DNA of 64,000 bases from Penelope pileata (Eukaryota; Chordata; Aves; Galliformes; Cracidae), in NCBI GenBank assembly GCA_013396635.1, contig WBMW01004848.1:32990-96989 (forward strand). Reading direction: 5' to 3'. Below the pieces are notes generated by a model that was given only the letters and a program-made list of their open reading frames with translations, ran no database searches and was not told the DNA's origin. Shown here piece after piece: positions 23,930 to 36,193 of the stretch (its first letter is position 1; every line of letters starts with the position of its first letter). The position numbers and the translations under genes are program-made.

Positions 23930-23998
23930 ATAAGATATAAACTTAAAAATAAAACTTAAATATACAAAAACTTAAAAATATAAACTTAATAATAAGAT
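23930..23998 (+). repeat. A/T-rich local repeat cluster
   Basis: The words ATAAACTTAA, AACTTAAAAATA and ATAAGATAT each recur within 70 bases in a scrambled order, which suggests slippage or repeated small duplications. Confidence 0.85.
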
Positions 23999-25163
23999 AT
24001 TAACCTTAGTCAAGAAAACTCCTCTTAAGCTAGAGCAGAGAACAAAAAACTCCAGAAATAAACTCAACTCTTTCATTTTAAACACACAAATCAAGATAAA
24101 GTTTTCTGACATTTTCTGGAAGTACCTGTGAGATCCATTGAGAATGGATGTCTGTTAGATGGTCTGCAAGTGAGATGGATCCTATTTCACCTGGGTTTCT
24201 CTGTTTTTTCATTTGTTTGTCAGCAGGATGGCAAGACATCAACTTTGGATTGTCATGAGATTTCCACTGAAAATATTTCATTTACAGATCTTTCGGGGGT
24301 GTTCTTAGTGCACACAAATACTACATTGGTTTTTGCAAACTCCAGAGTTTCTTAGGCTGCAGTTTGATCTTAGTGATAAACTGCCTGACAAAATGAATCA
24401 CAACTGTTCATTATAGGTAGAAGGTACCCCTCATCTGAAGTGTTACATGAAAGATAAATCACAATTCACTGGAGAACTGAAATGAAATATAAAATGATTT
24501 ACCTTTAGAAAAAAAAATCAATGAAAACTGCCATTTCAATAATAAAATCATCTTATGATCAATCCTGAGAATTCTTACTAAATATAGGTCACATAGTTAT
24601 TTAAACAGGAATTATTTAATTTCACTAACTAGCAAAGTGAGAATGTGAAAAAGCTCTAAGAACAGTTCAAAGCTCTCATAGCTGTTATGAGCTAAACACT
24701 CCTATTAATGGAGTTTAATTTCTTGTTCAACTAGATTGGTAGCCATTTATCTGGTAGCTGGGATGATGCTGAAAAGAAACAAGATAAGGCAAGAGAATTT
24801 ATCAGCTACCTATAGGCACAGCCAAAAACTTACCTAGTGTTAAATTGGCATAGTTTCATTTCTTTCTGAGGACCCTCATACCATATAGATATGCAGATCA
24901 ACCTCCACCCTTGTAGTTTCAAATTCCTTTTGAAGGCCATTTATGTATTTAGGGTTTTTATTGTCATCCTCAGATTATAGTTTTCCATTTGCTGATGTTT
25001 AACAGATGAGAAATAAAAGATCCATTAGAAGTTAGAGAGGAAGACATTCTTTTTTATTTTTTTAAATCAGACTCAGATTATATTTATCTCTCAGGTACCT
25101 AAGAGCTTGACATATGTCTTAGTTTCTAACAGAAGTTACTGTTCTCATAATGTCTAGTATGAA

Positions 25164-25651
25164 GCTATGTTTTGACCTCAGAAGAGAAACAAAACTGATA
25201 ACATCCTGGCAGTGTTGAACAGAGCCGAGGACATAACTCAGTTCCGCATTCCTCTGCCAGCGAAACAGTTAGGGGGGCATAAGGAGCTGGGAACTGGGAG
25301 GGGACAGGACCAGGGCAGCTGACCCAAATTGACCAAAGAGCTATTCCATACCATATAGCATCATGTGATTGGTTTTTTGGACTTCCTGTTGCTTTTCACG
25401 GAAGAGGTTAGCCGGGAGGAAGGGTCACTGATGGCTGTGAGCCCTTGCTCTGCGTATCCTCTTTGTGTATATATATGTATGAACTGGTATTTCCTTTACT
25501 TTCTTTACTATCCTAGTAAAGAGCGTTTATCTCAACCCACGAGTCTTACTGCATTTTTCTCTACTTCTCTCCCCCGTTCCATTTGGGGAGGGGGGGAGGG
25601 TGAGTGAATAACTGTATGGAACTTAGCTATCTGCTGGGTCAAACCATGACA
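25164..25651 (+). mobile_element. Solo-looking avian ERV LTR (ERVL-like)
   Basis: The 3' part matches a common bird LTR type: TTTATCTCAACCCACGAGTC, CTCTCCCCC, a G-rich run near 25,585, GAGTGAATAACTGTATGGAA, and a GCTGGGTCAAACCATGACA end. Upstream, GGGCAGCTGACCCAAATTGA and TATTCCATACCATAT match the same family. An inverted CCAAT (ATTGG) lies at 25,368 and a TATA-like run near 25,467. The 5' end CTATGTTTTGACCTCAG mirrors the 3' end CTGGGTCAAACCATGACA, so the LTR has imperfect inverted ends, a trait of this family. No internal retroviral sequence is seen on either side and no target-site duplication is evident. The exact left end is uncertain by a few bases. The 80-codon frame at 25,365-25,607 is LTR sequence, not a gene. 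Confidence 0.82.
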
Positions 25652-27235
25652 ACATAATAAATTAGATCAATGAAAAATTACTACTGAATGCACATAAACT
25701 GAGATGGTGCTGGAGGATAAAAAAGGAAAATTAAAATTAACTTGTTTTCCATTAGTATAAGCAAAGTCATGATTTAGGTAGTGCCTAGTTTCCAGTTGCC
25801 TTTAGAACAATTTTGCATGATATACTTCACAAGCTTGTAATAGGAACTTCATGTATTTTCACTTTTAGCACGTCAGGAAGAGAAAGTGAGACACAGGTGT
25901 TGAGAAAAGAGAGAAATAAAAACGTCTACAAAATCATGGATGTCACAGAAGGGACAACTAGTGACAACTAATATTTTTTCCAGTACAAGAATTAAATGTA
26001 GGATCTGGGATGAAAGCAACAGGTCTTTCTCCATGTAATGATTAGCAGCTTCATTGCGAACAAGCTAGTTGAACACTAGAAGTTTTTCTGTTTCAAAGGG
26101 CACCTGGGAAAGTATGTGAGAAAGGCATCTAATGTGTGAGTTACTAAACAGACAAGCCACAACTGGAGCAGTCACTGCAGACACTGGAGAAGACCCTGTT
26201 ATACGGCCCCATGCATCTACTAATATGATTGGTGATTTATGTGCAAAATTCTGAATATTGGACAAAAAATCTACGACAGAAAGGAGAGGGGTAGTTACAA
26301 ATCCTTCAGTTAGTAGCTAATCCAGAGCACTAACTGAATGTCACAGAAGGCAGCTTTCATACATGTATTCTTAGCAGTCAGTGAAAAAGAGCTTCCATGT
26401 GATCTCATACCCTATTAATCATTATCTGAGGTGAAAGGGATGCAAAGACTGTCAAAATTAAACATTTTTTGAAGTGTGATATTTAATTGTTTATGTCCTT
26501 CATGAAAAGTTCAAAATGACATTATTAGAATTCCTATTAACTTTTTTCTGAGTTATTTTTCAAATAAATCAAACATAATCAGACGGCTATCTGAGTCTAA
26601 TGTACTTATTAAATATCACCTAACATAGTCAGAGCATAAACACCAGTCATACAAGTCTTACATGAAAATTGTATGGAATGGTGTTTGCCTGTAGCTGTGT
26701 AGCCAGTTTTTATTCAAATTCATTTTTCCACATGGTTCTTTGCTGCCTGCTGGGTTAAATATTCATTTTCACTTGTTTGTGCTGAATAGAGAAGCACTCC
26801 CTCTTTGTTGAATGAATCTATAACTGCAGACAAAGCAGAAGAAACCAAAAAGAAGTAAGCTTACCACATTTTCGGCTTGAACTCAGGAAGAAGCACATTA
26901 AAGGAGCAAAACCAGCAACACTGTATGTGCAATTTGTGATACTGAAATACCTCTAATAGCACTTTGTAGTCCTGATTAGCTTAAATATATAAACAATGAC
27001 ACTAACCACAAATAGGTAGATGGAGACTTATGGTATTGTTGGAAAACAAAGCAAAACAAAATAAAAACAACATACCAAGTGCAGGAAAACGTGCAAGTAG
27101 TAAATTCTGCAAGATAAGAAAGAAGGATTTAGAGCAGACAGGAGAAATGTCTGGTAAGATCAAAGCAGTCTGCAAAGCAAGTGGTAAAGATGTCTGATGG
27201 GACCAGAATAATCCAGCAGAATAAGAAAAGGCAGG

Positions 27236-27261
27236 AAAAAAAAAAAAGAAGAAGAAGAAGA
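27236..27261 (+). repeat. Poly-A followed by (GAA)n
   Basis: Twelve A and then four to five GAA/AAG units. It accounts for the polar runs in overlapping open frames on both strands. Confidence 0.95.
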
Positions 27262-29298
27262 CTTCAAGGGCAGATGAGACCATCCCCTTTTCTTTTGGGG
27301 AAGGTTCAGGCCAACAAAAAGCAAGTGAGGAAAGGAAGGGAAGAAAGAACACAGAACACTGTGCCCTGGTTCCTCTGTTTCATGAGCTCTCACATCTGAT
27401 AGCTTCGATCTAAGCAAGTAGGGACCATTTGTGCTACCTAGACAGGTGTGAGTTCTGTGGCACTGCACGCACACTGTTAATTTGTGATAGTTTTGTTAAA
27501 GGACCAATTGTTTTGCATATATACTGATAATGATTGATAGTGTCTGTCAATGTGTATTACTGAATATCAATTAAGAGTTTTGAAGCTTGAATTTGGCATG
27601 ATGTGTCAGTTCTTTATGCATGCTCATCAGAACCATCTCTGATTTCCTAACAATAAGTGAGTCAACATATTGCAACAAAGTGATGATGTTTTTACACAAG
27701 AGAAAGCAATGAAGCAATTTAAGAAATAACAACTATCAAGTCCACCAGTAATGGCTATGTACTGGCTAACCTTTTGAGTCAGTATTCCCAACTCTCACTC
27801 ATTGTTCTAAACTCTTGTCTTTTATGTCTTACAGACAAGGTAACACAAAGAGACTACTCATCCTGCACTGAAGCAATCAAGGCTCTCAAAGCCAAACAAG
27901 TCTAAATGCAGTTCATCTTTTCTTTTATGCATTTTGAATGAGACTGTATGCACACAATAAAGGACTGATCACAGGGTATAAATGTTTTTGACAATTAAAA
28001 AGAAGCATAAACAACAGAATAAAACAAAATAAAAGCCAGGGACAATCTGTTTTGTGAATGGATTCTCCACAACACTACTGGCTCCATATCTGAAATACGA
28101 GACATTCAATACTGAATATCTATATCTCAATATCATAAATTGTTTTTTACAAAATTTTGTTGAAATCACATGGATAAATATGACTATTCTAGTATATATT
28201 TCAGCATACATTTTAAGCTTGTGAAAGCCTTGTCTGCTTCACTGGGTCATGAGAAGAATATTATCTAATTCATTCCAACTATAATAGAAAATCATGATTT
28301 ACAGGCTAAAGCCCCTAAACTACCTAATGATGGAAAATATTGTTTTCCACTATCATGCTAATTAAAGTGTCACTGAGGTTAGAAAATATCCTTTGTACTA
28401 CCATGAGAGAAGTAGCAGGTAAATTGAATTTCCTTTCTGATGGCGCTATGTAAAATATAATTGACTACTTGTTATTCCTAAGTGTCACACAATAATAGAA
28501 CAACAAAAGCCTAGTCTATAATGAACAGACTGTCATCAGAGAGAGATTTAATCAAAAAAAAAGTTACAGAAAGTTTGAAAAACAGGTATATGGGTGAAAA
28601 GAAGCTTTCCTCAGTAAAACATGCAATGAACATCTAGATTTACACTGCATATAAACACAAACTAACACAGGTGACTGTGGTTTATTCCATCTTATTTCTT
28701 AAATATGCCAAAGCTGTCTCCATGCTCCAAATTTGTAACACTGTTACATCTTAGAAGAAAATATTGTATTCTACAATTCTTAGGTGAAAGAGAATACCAT
28801 CATTTTGTTGAAGTGATCCTCGGAAGTGTTGTTCCTACGGCTACGCATTGCTTTTTAAAATGCATATGAAACTGAAAAGTAAGGTTGAAAGATTTTATTT
28901 ATTTTTTACTATGAATGACAGCAAAATAATGGGATGAAAGAAACCCATGGAAAATATACAAATAAAGATTATTAATGAGTAGCAGTGCCCATGTGTCTAA
29001 TTCTAAAACATCAAAGGACCTCAAACTGATCCCTGTATTTTCTGTGGTGAAATACTCACTGAAAACAGTAATGGGGATTCAAATCATTTCATTGCATAGC
29101 TTCTCTCTCTGAAGAGACTTGATATTTTGTGGCTAAGATAAAAGAGTTCAGTACTATCAGTTTGCATCATAGAAAAGGGCATTATAAGCTCCTATTCTAA
29201 ACAGCAAGATGATTTTAACACATAGTGTACTGAGTTGAGCAAGTGAGTTGGAAAACTACTTGCCCTCCTGAACAATTTTTTTTCAAGATTTCTTTGCC

Positions 29299-29314
29299 TT
29301 TTTTTTTTTTTTTT
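29299..29314 (+). repeat. Poly-T tract
   Basis: An uninterrupted run of 16 T. Confidence 0.95.
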
Positions 29315-32300
29315 AAATTTCTGTTTCACGCATGTAGAGTCTATGTTAGCTCTATAACAACAAGCTGTTATTTTTCACCTGTATGACAGCGATGCATCCA
29401 ATTGCCATCTCTTTGGGGCAAGGATAGTTTTAATACTCTGTGTTTGTACAGAAGCTAGAACAGTAGGATCACGTTGCTGTGACATCCAAAGAAAGAGAGT
29501 TCTATAATTTATATATGATAAAGTTGTTATGCTATGCAATGACAAACAGAACAAATTAAGATTTACATTGCTCAACCATTAAACTGCACTTCTAATGAGA
29601 GTCAGGACTGAACTGACCCTTTACAACAAAAACAAAAAAAATCCTCTAAGTTTTCAGCAGTCAGAAGCCTGGAAGTACCAGGAATGCCAGATTATCTTGT
29701 TCTCAGGTAGATTTATATTTGTACTGGGAGGCATAAAACATGGAAATTACTGGAAAGGACACATTTTCCTGACATTCTCTAGGAGATCCATTACGCTAAA
29801 ACTAATTCATTTTTAGCACTTATCATCTGAAGATGTTGTTCGTAAGAATATTCATTATTTCCATTAAACTCCAGGAAATGCACTTATATCAGCACTTTTA
29901 CAGTCCCCAAAGAAATTTCCATCTTCAGACCTAATTTGGCCAGCAACACAATCTCAACAAACAAGGTTAATAAGACATTATAAAAGTGCTGATGAGTTTC
30001 AAGGGAATCCCAACTTGGCAATCATCAAAAATGATATGTTGTCAAGTTAAGGTCCCTTCTACACAGTTTTCCAATGTACAAGACCTTTTTCAACATTAGG
30101 GATTTTTAACCTCCATGTCCAGATCAACATCATTCCTAATAATAAAAGCAAGCATTCTGAATGACATATATGTTTTTCTGTGAGATGCTTGTTTTCTCAT
30201 GGAATTGCTTCAACAGTTATCATTCTGTCTGCAAACTTATACTCTTGTAAGGCTAGGAATTCGTCTTATATTAAAACAGTAAAAAGTATAAATCCAAACT
30301 ACTCCTTTTAATCTTCTAGGCTTTGCTCTTTGCTGTTAAGATTTTCAATCAACATTTATGATTTTATAAGGTTTCGGTTCTTCAAAAGGGTCATTTAAAA
30401 TGTTTGCTGTCTGCAGCAACTTCTTGCCTACGGTGCTTACTTCCACTGAGCCCATAATTGACAGTAAAGTAATTGAAGATGGACAGACTGGCAGAGAACA
30501 TTAGTTTCAAATTTGCCCCCAAAATGGAACACTCTTGAATGAAAACCAAATGCTCTTTTTATATAAAGCTGTTATGTGACTGCAGCCAGTTGCTCTTTTC
30601 TGTTAGCAAAAATAAAGAATTGGAAAACATGAAGAATCCTTTGCTGCATGGTACACTGCCACAGTTACTGCTATCATTATTTATCTTCTAAATAGTTGCG
30701 AGTAGAATTTGTGAGTAGAATGCTCTGCCAAGAAAGGCCAGGTCATGTTAAACACAGAACAAGCATATTTAAGGAAGCCTATTATCCAAATGGAAGAAAA
30801 AATGGAGGAAACTGACAGATGGTTTGTAGATAACAGATTAGTTGATCAAGAGATTACGATATATGCAAATTTTAAAGAATCAAGAGTGGGAGTTATGAAT
30901 TACCATCTGCTTTATCTTGTGATTAATTTTATAGATTGCACGATAGGTTTGAACAAATATTTTTGAAGAGAGTAAATAACAAGTACCAGGTAACATAATT
31001 TTGGCTTTAAAGTGCATTTTTTGGGTAACAAAGACTGTTCATGAGCTTGTGTTGAATTAGTCAAGTTAACACAAACTCGGGAAACTATAAAAGAATGTTA
31101 AAATGTGTTTGCATATTGTAGCTATGTTGGTTATTATTTGGCCTTTTTATTTGTATTTTATTATATTTTGTTCTTATTTAGTTCTATTATTTAGCTGAAC
31201 AAATTTAAACACAGTTAATTTTACTTTTTTTTGTTTACTTTTAAGTAATAAACTCCTTGAACACTAAACAAAACATTTTGATATTGTCAAATGAATTTTA
31301 TATGAACAATAGTGAATTTCTTCCATTTTTTCTTCAGATGAGAAAATTCAAATATTGCTTCAGTTTGACTGTAAAATAATCAGGTCCAAGGTAATTTTAA
31401 TATGTAGCTTCACTGTGAACCGAAAACAATACCTCCTTTTTTTCCCACTACTTTCTCTATGAATCTGGTATCCTACGATCAGACACCTGTATCACTAAGG
31501 AAAAGTGGTTTCTTGCTCAGTCTCTTGTCATTTGTTCAGCTAGCCCAAAGCTGAACAACTCAGATAACTGAATGGAATATCTCTGACCTATATCATGTTG
31601 CAGAGAGAAGACAGGACAAAATTCAATATCAAATGGAATTAATTCCTTATTCCCCCAAAGTACTGCAGTATAGGATCATTCAGAGTTAGCAAAAGAATGA
31701 GCTCTCTCAGAGTAATCAAGTTTCCTGCATCATCTTTTTTTGTCCTGCTCTCTTCATCTCTATTTTGACTGGTCTTTTTTGCGAGGTTTGTCTCTCAACC
31801 TGTTTCCTAAAATCACACGAATTTACACTTAAGTCTATATCCCACTCACAAATCAAATACAACTAAATCTTCCTGTCAAGGAAAGATGAATTCATAAGAA
31901 TGTAATTACATTTATCCTGAAAAATGCTCCAAACTACTTTCCATCCCACAAGCTGAATTTATGTGTGACAAACTACCACAGATATTCCTCAACTAGAAAA
32001 GAGGTAGAAAATTACTATTGTTGTTTTTCTTTCATCACATCACAGTGGTCAATTTTCGTGTGATCACTGAGTGATTTTCAAACATTATCTCTTTTTAACA
32101 TATGTTATCTACTTAACAGCAAAAAACCCCAACACAGATGACTCAGTGTATGTGCGAAACCATGGAAGGCATTAATTTAGACAGCAGGGATTCAATGAGA
32201 AAAGAAACAAGAAATTTTGTTATTTCTTAAAATAATCCAGTTATTTTCTTAGCTTTCTTACTACCAGTTTTTACTACCCAGGAATGATCTTCCTTTGACC

Positions 32301-32666
32301 CATGAAGCTCTTGTGCTGTAAGTGCTGGCAGAATCTACTACAAAACAAATTCCATGAAACAGCTGTGACAAATTCAATATGACTGTTACAGCAGCTTTCC
32401 ACTCATCTCACTAACAACCACTTCTCGTATTTAATTTTGATTAGACTTTTTTTTTCATTTGTACACATTCATTAAACACACTTGTGACTTTAGCAGCAAT
32501 GATACAGGAAGATGCAAAGATTTTGGAAGTCCTTGTGGTATATATGGGACTGTTTTGACCAGGACTGACTAAGAAACTGTGCCAGATCTCTCTCACGGGA
32601 CAAAAAAGAGTGTTTCATAACATAACATTAAGGACGTGAATTGTGTGACCACTAGCGTTATCATGC

Positions 32667-32942
32667 TTGGACACAGGAGGCTTGATGATTTTCACATCTG
32701 CCAGCACTGACATGTCTAAACTGTTGGTTTTCCATGCAACAGAGAAGGCTGGCTCCTACTGTTGGAAATGCATAAAGAACCTGAAGGTGCACAAGTACAT
32801 GGGATCTGATGAGATGCATCTGTGGGTCCTGAGAGAACCGCTGGGCAAATTTGCTAAGCCACTATCCATCATACTCAAGAAGCTGTGGCAGTCCAGAGAA
32901 GTTCCCACTGACTGGAAAAGGGAAAACAGCCCCCATTTTTAA
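32667..32942 (+). pseudogene. CR1 RT remnant, 91-codon open frame
   Basis: This open frame holds the start of the RT region (HKYMGSDEMHLWVLRE, SIILKKLWQSREVPTDWK). About the first 10-25 codons are not recognisable CR1. It ends where an insertion of about one base shifts the FKKG-type motif (next to AAAAAGGGAAAAAAAGGAAG) out of frame. Confidence 0.85.
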
Positions 32943-33345
32943 AAAGGGAAAAAAAGGAAGGCCCGGGGAACTGCAGACTGGTCAGTCTAATCTCTGTGCC
33001 CAGCAAGATCATGGAGCAGATCCTCCTGGAAACTACTCTAAAGCACATGGAAAAGCAAAAGTTGATTTGTGACAGCCAGCATGGCTTCACTAAGTGTAAA
33101 TTGTGCCTCACAAATCTGGTGGCCTTCTACAGCACTGGTGGATAAGGAAAGAGTAACTGACATCATCAATCTGGACTTGTGCAACACATTTGACATTATC
33201 TAGCACAACATCCATGCCCCTATATTGGAGAAACATGGATTTGACAGATGAATCACTACTAGATGGAAATAAGGAATTCGCTGAGTGGCTGCACTCAAAA
33301 ATCAATGAACCTGACCACCTCAAATGGAACCAGCTGTCTTCAGTT
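32690..33345 (+). mobile_element. CR1 LINE internal fragment (RT region)
   Basis: CR1 ORF2 reverse transcriptase sequence only. Recognisable pieces are MGSDEMHLWVLREPLGKFAK, a REVPTDWKRE-type segment, ATCATGGAGCAGATCCTCCT and CAGCATGGCTTCACTAAGTG. A motif A region follows in which the DFSKAFD-type core has become DLCNTFDII and then a stop. An out-of-frame AAATGGAACCAGCT piece ends it. Neither the 5' region nor the 3' UTR/tail is present, so the copy is truncated at both ends. Several frameshifts show that it is older than the 16.7 kb copy. Edges are approximate. Confidence 0.9.
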
Positions 33346-35565
33346 TCAGTCCTGCAGTTCTCCATCATTTTAACTTAATATCATACTTAAGGTAGAAAGC
33401 AGACTTTTATGCCTATATACTTTGTCTTCAAGCCCTTTTCATTGTGGAGAATCCAATTCACTAATATGCAAGAGGGTTTCTGTAAGGAAGCTGTAGAAAC
33501 TGAAGCATGTAAGAACTAGAATACATATACCATCGTATCTGTGCAGAGGTTTTCTACATTCTAGCATTTCACTCATGACAACATAATGATGTATCAGAGA
33601 ACCATGTAGTAAAAACCTTTCTGAAAGTTCTTGCTGTAAGCAATGTCACTGATGTGAATCTTATCCCATAATAGCGTAGGTATACGAATTAGAATCTATA
33701 AATTTTTCTAATGTTGATTGTTATAATAGTATTTTTTATATTTCAGTCTGTGAAAAAGAGAAAGCTCCATGAAACATTTACATTCCAGCCAAGACAGAGA
33801 TCTAACTTTCAGAGATGCCACTGGTTAACTCTTCACTACTGATAAATTCAGTATGAGTCTGTAAATGTGGTCACCTTGGTAACACACCTACATTTCATCT
33901 GTGAGCAGCACTGATATTGTATGGCCAACTCTCATCTTTTCATTTTTCTATCCAAAATTCTCAATGTCTTTTTCAAGTAGAAAACAAAGCCTTTTCACTT
34001 ATGTAAAGCAGTCCATGTTTTTGTCACAGAATGCAGTTTGCATTGATACATGTTCACATAAAATATGCTTTACATTTACTGCTTCAACTTCAAAACAAAA
34101 CCAGCACATTTCCTGAAAAATTTGGTCTAGGCCCTTCATTTTAGGCCTAGGTTCAGACACTTCAAATGATTGTACATAATTTTCAGGTTGATTACTGCTA
34201 TATTCTTGTTCCTGTTTTCTAGAGCATCATTTGGAAGACACCAGTATGCAGAAACAAATGCTTGAGGACCAGGAACAAATCCACCTTCTGTATTCCTACA
34301 TGCAGTAGAGTTCTCTCATTTATAGATTGGAAGGTGATGAAAAATATATAAAATGATGGCTTGTTGGAAGTTTATGCCTTTCATAGGAGTAAACAGTGTG
34401 TGACACTGATAATGATCTAACATAATACAATTACATGACTAAAATAACATGATAGTTCCAACAGAATCATCAGCAGTTGAACACTCTTAATTGAAGTTGG
34501 AACACAATTGCAGGCTTATTTTTCAATACTATTTCTTTAAATCTGGAGAAATATCAGTGATGTATGGAGTTGTTTTCTCATTCTCAACTTCACTTGAACA
34601 TAACTGAGACCAAAGTTTGGATTTACACTGCCAGTGACAGGTTCACGAAGATATCAGTCACGCTAAGTTCACTGTTACTTTTCTATACTTGGTAGGCTAA
34701 GCAGTTAATAAAATATTTATATTCTCCTACATATTAAAGATTTACGTTCTACTAAAATTAGAGATTTACATCAGTATTGAAGTGTCTATTTGAAAATTTC
34801 CAGTCAGTACCGAGAAAAACCTCAGTACACTGGGAGCAGCTTAAGAAGTGGAAAACTAAGTAAATATGAATGATTTATTATCCCATAGTTCCTTTATTTA
34901 AAAAGCATCACTCAACACGCAAGTAAACTTCAAATAATACAAAGACAAAAGATTATTGTTTTTGAGGTCATATTTTTGAACATACAGGGATTTGAGAATA
35001 ATACTTCTAAATAGAGAACGCTTCTAAAAGGTAGCAGGATTAGAACTGAATGGAAGTGAAGTTTTTTTAGCATCTTGCTTAACCTGCTGCATTTTCACTT
35101 GATACTGTACTTCAGACACCTATGCACTTTACTGGTCTGTATGATCCCAGGAGACAAGTATCCGGTAAGGTACATTACTTGATTTCTGTTAGACACAAGA
35201 AAGTAGTATGAGAGCTGTCAGAACACCGAAGAATGTGCATAGCTATACACAGAAGCTCTAAGAGTACTCATTATTTCTCCTTTTACTAGTGATGAAATAG
35301 CAAGATTTTAATTACTACAACCATAACTTGTATATAAAAAGTGATCTTCTCATAGTTTCATAATTTCTAACAAGGATATTTTTCAATTTCTGTGCCTTGG
35401 ATGATGGCATGATAAAAGTCATTTGTAGCTGTATTTTATTTATTTATCGCTGTTTTGCTTAACATTCCACAGATAAATTTGTCCAGAATTTTAGAACATC
35501 ACTTTTCTTCTCCACCAGAAAAAATCAAGGATGTGATTTTTGAACACAACACACATTTAAAAAAA

Positions 35566-35598
35566 NNNNNNNNNNNNNNNNNNNNNNNNNNNNNNNNN
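35566..35598. other. Assembly gap (33 N)
   Basis: Thirty-three undetermined bases between an A run and an AT-rich stretch; the missing sequence is probably a homopolymer or AT repeat. Confidence 0.98.
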
Positions 35599-36160
35599 AT
35601 TTTCATTTTATTTTAAATGACATTTACTGGCTAATTTCTCATAAATTCATTTTTTCATATGCATTTAAATCCCTCTGAAGAAGTTTGTTTAGATGTGCCT
35701 AGAAAATATCCACAGGAAAAGTGACTGGTAAAATAATTATATTCAGAAATTCACAGCAAGATCAGTATAAATGAGAACATTTTAAGAGTTAGAGTTGCCA
35801 GTTATCAGACATCCTTAACTCACATAACAAATAAAAATGAAATTTTAATGGAAAAAAATGCTACAAACACAAGGGGAGAAACAGAGCTGTAGGCATCCAA
35901 TGTCTAAAGCTATGATTCACCCTTGCTTCCATTTTCTTTTCCATTTTCCTTCATTTCAGATCGAAATTCCCTAGGGTAATGGCTGAATTGGAGCTAAGAT
36001 AAGTCCTGGATACTTTTCATTTTACAGAAATGAAGCAAACTGCCTTCTCACAGAAATTTAGTTTATTAGGTAAAAAACAGCACTGAACTGGGAAATAATA
36101 CAGGAAAAGACTAGGAGCAGAAAGGTTGTGAAATGAAGAGAACAGATGTAAGTGTGGAAA

Positions 36161-36193
36161 AGAGAAAAAAAAAAAAAAAAGGAAGAAAAAAAA
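36161..36193 (+). repeat. Poly-A/GA tract
   Basis: AGAG, a long A run, GGAAG and a second A run. On the - strand it produces an artificial Phe-rich frame. Confidence 0.95.

Larger units (their letters stand above)
19111..25163. other. Non-coding DNA, no gene seen
   Basis: AT-rich single-copy sequence. Open frames reach 92 codons (23,257-23,535) without recognisable domains. A Cys-rich frame at 22,315-22,560 (- strand) is discussed as a finding. No LTR or CR1 body was recognised. Confidence 0.7.
25652..32689. other. Non-coding DNA, no gene seen
   Basis: AT-rich sequence with chance-level open frames (largest 116 codons on - at 27,002-27,352, over a purine-rich tract that creates artificial Phe/Ser runs). 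Simple repeats are listed separately. I recognise no transposon here. Confidence 0.7.

Noticed and set aside
27002..27474. Overlapping - strand frames of 116 and 104 codons
   Set aside because: They run through the (A)n/(GAA)n tract, and their Phe and Ser runs are products of that simple repeat.
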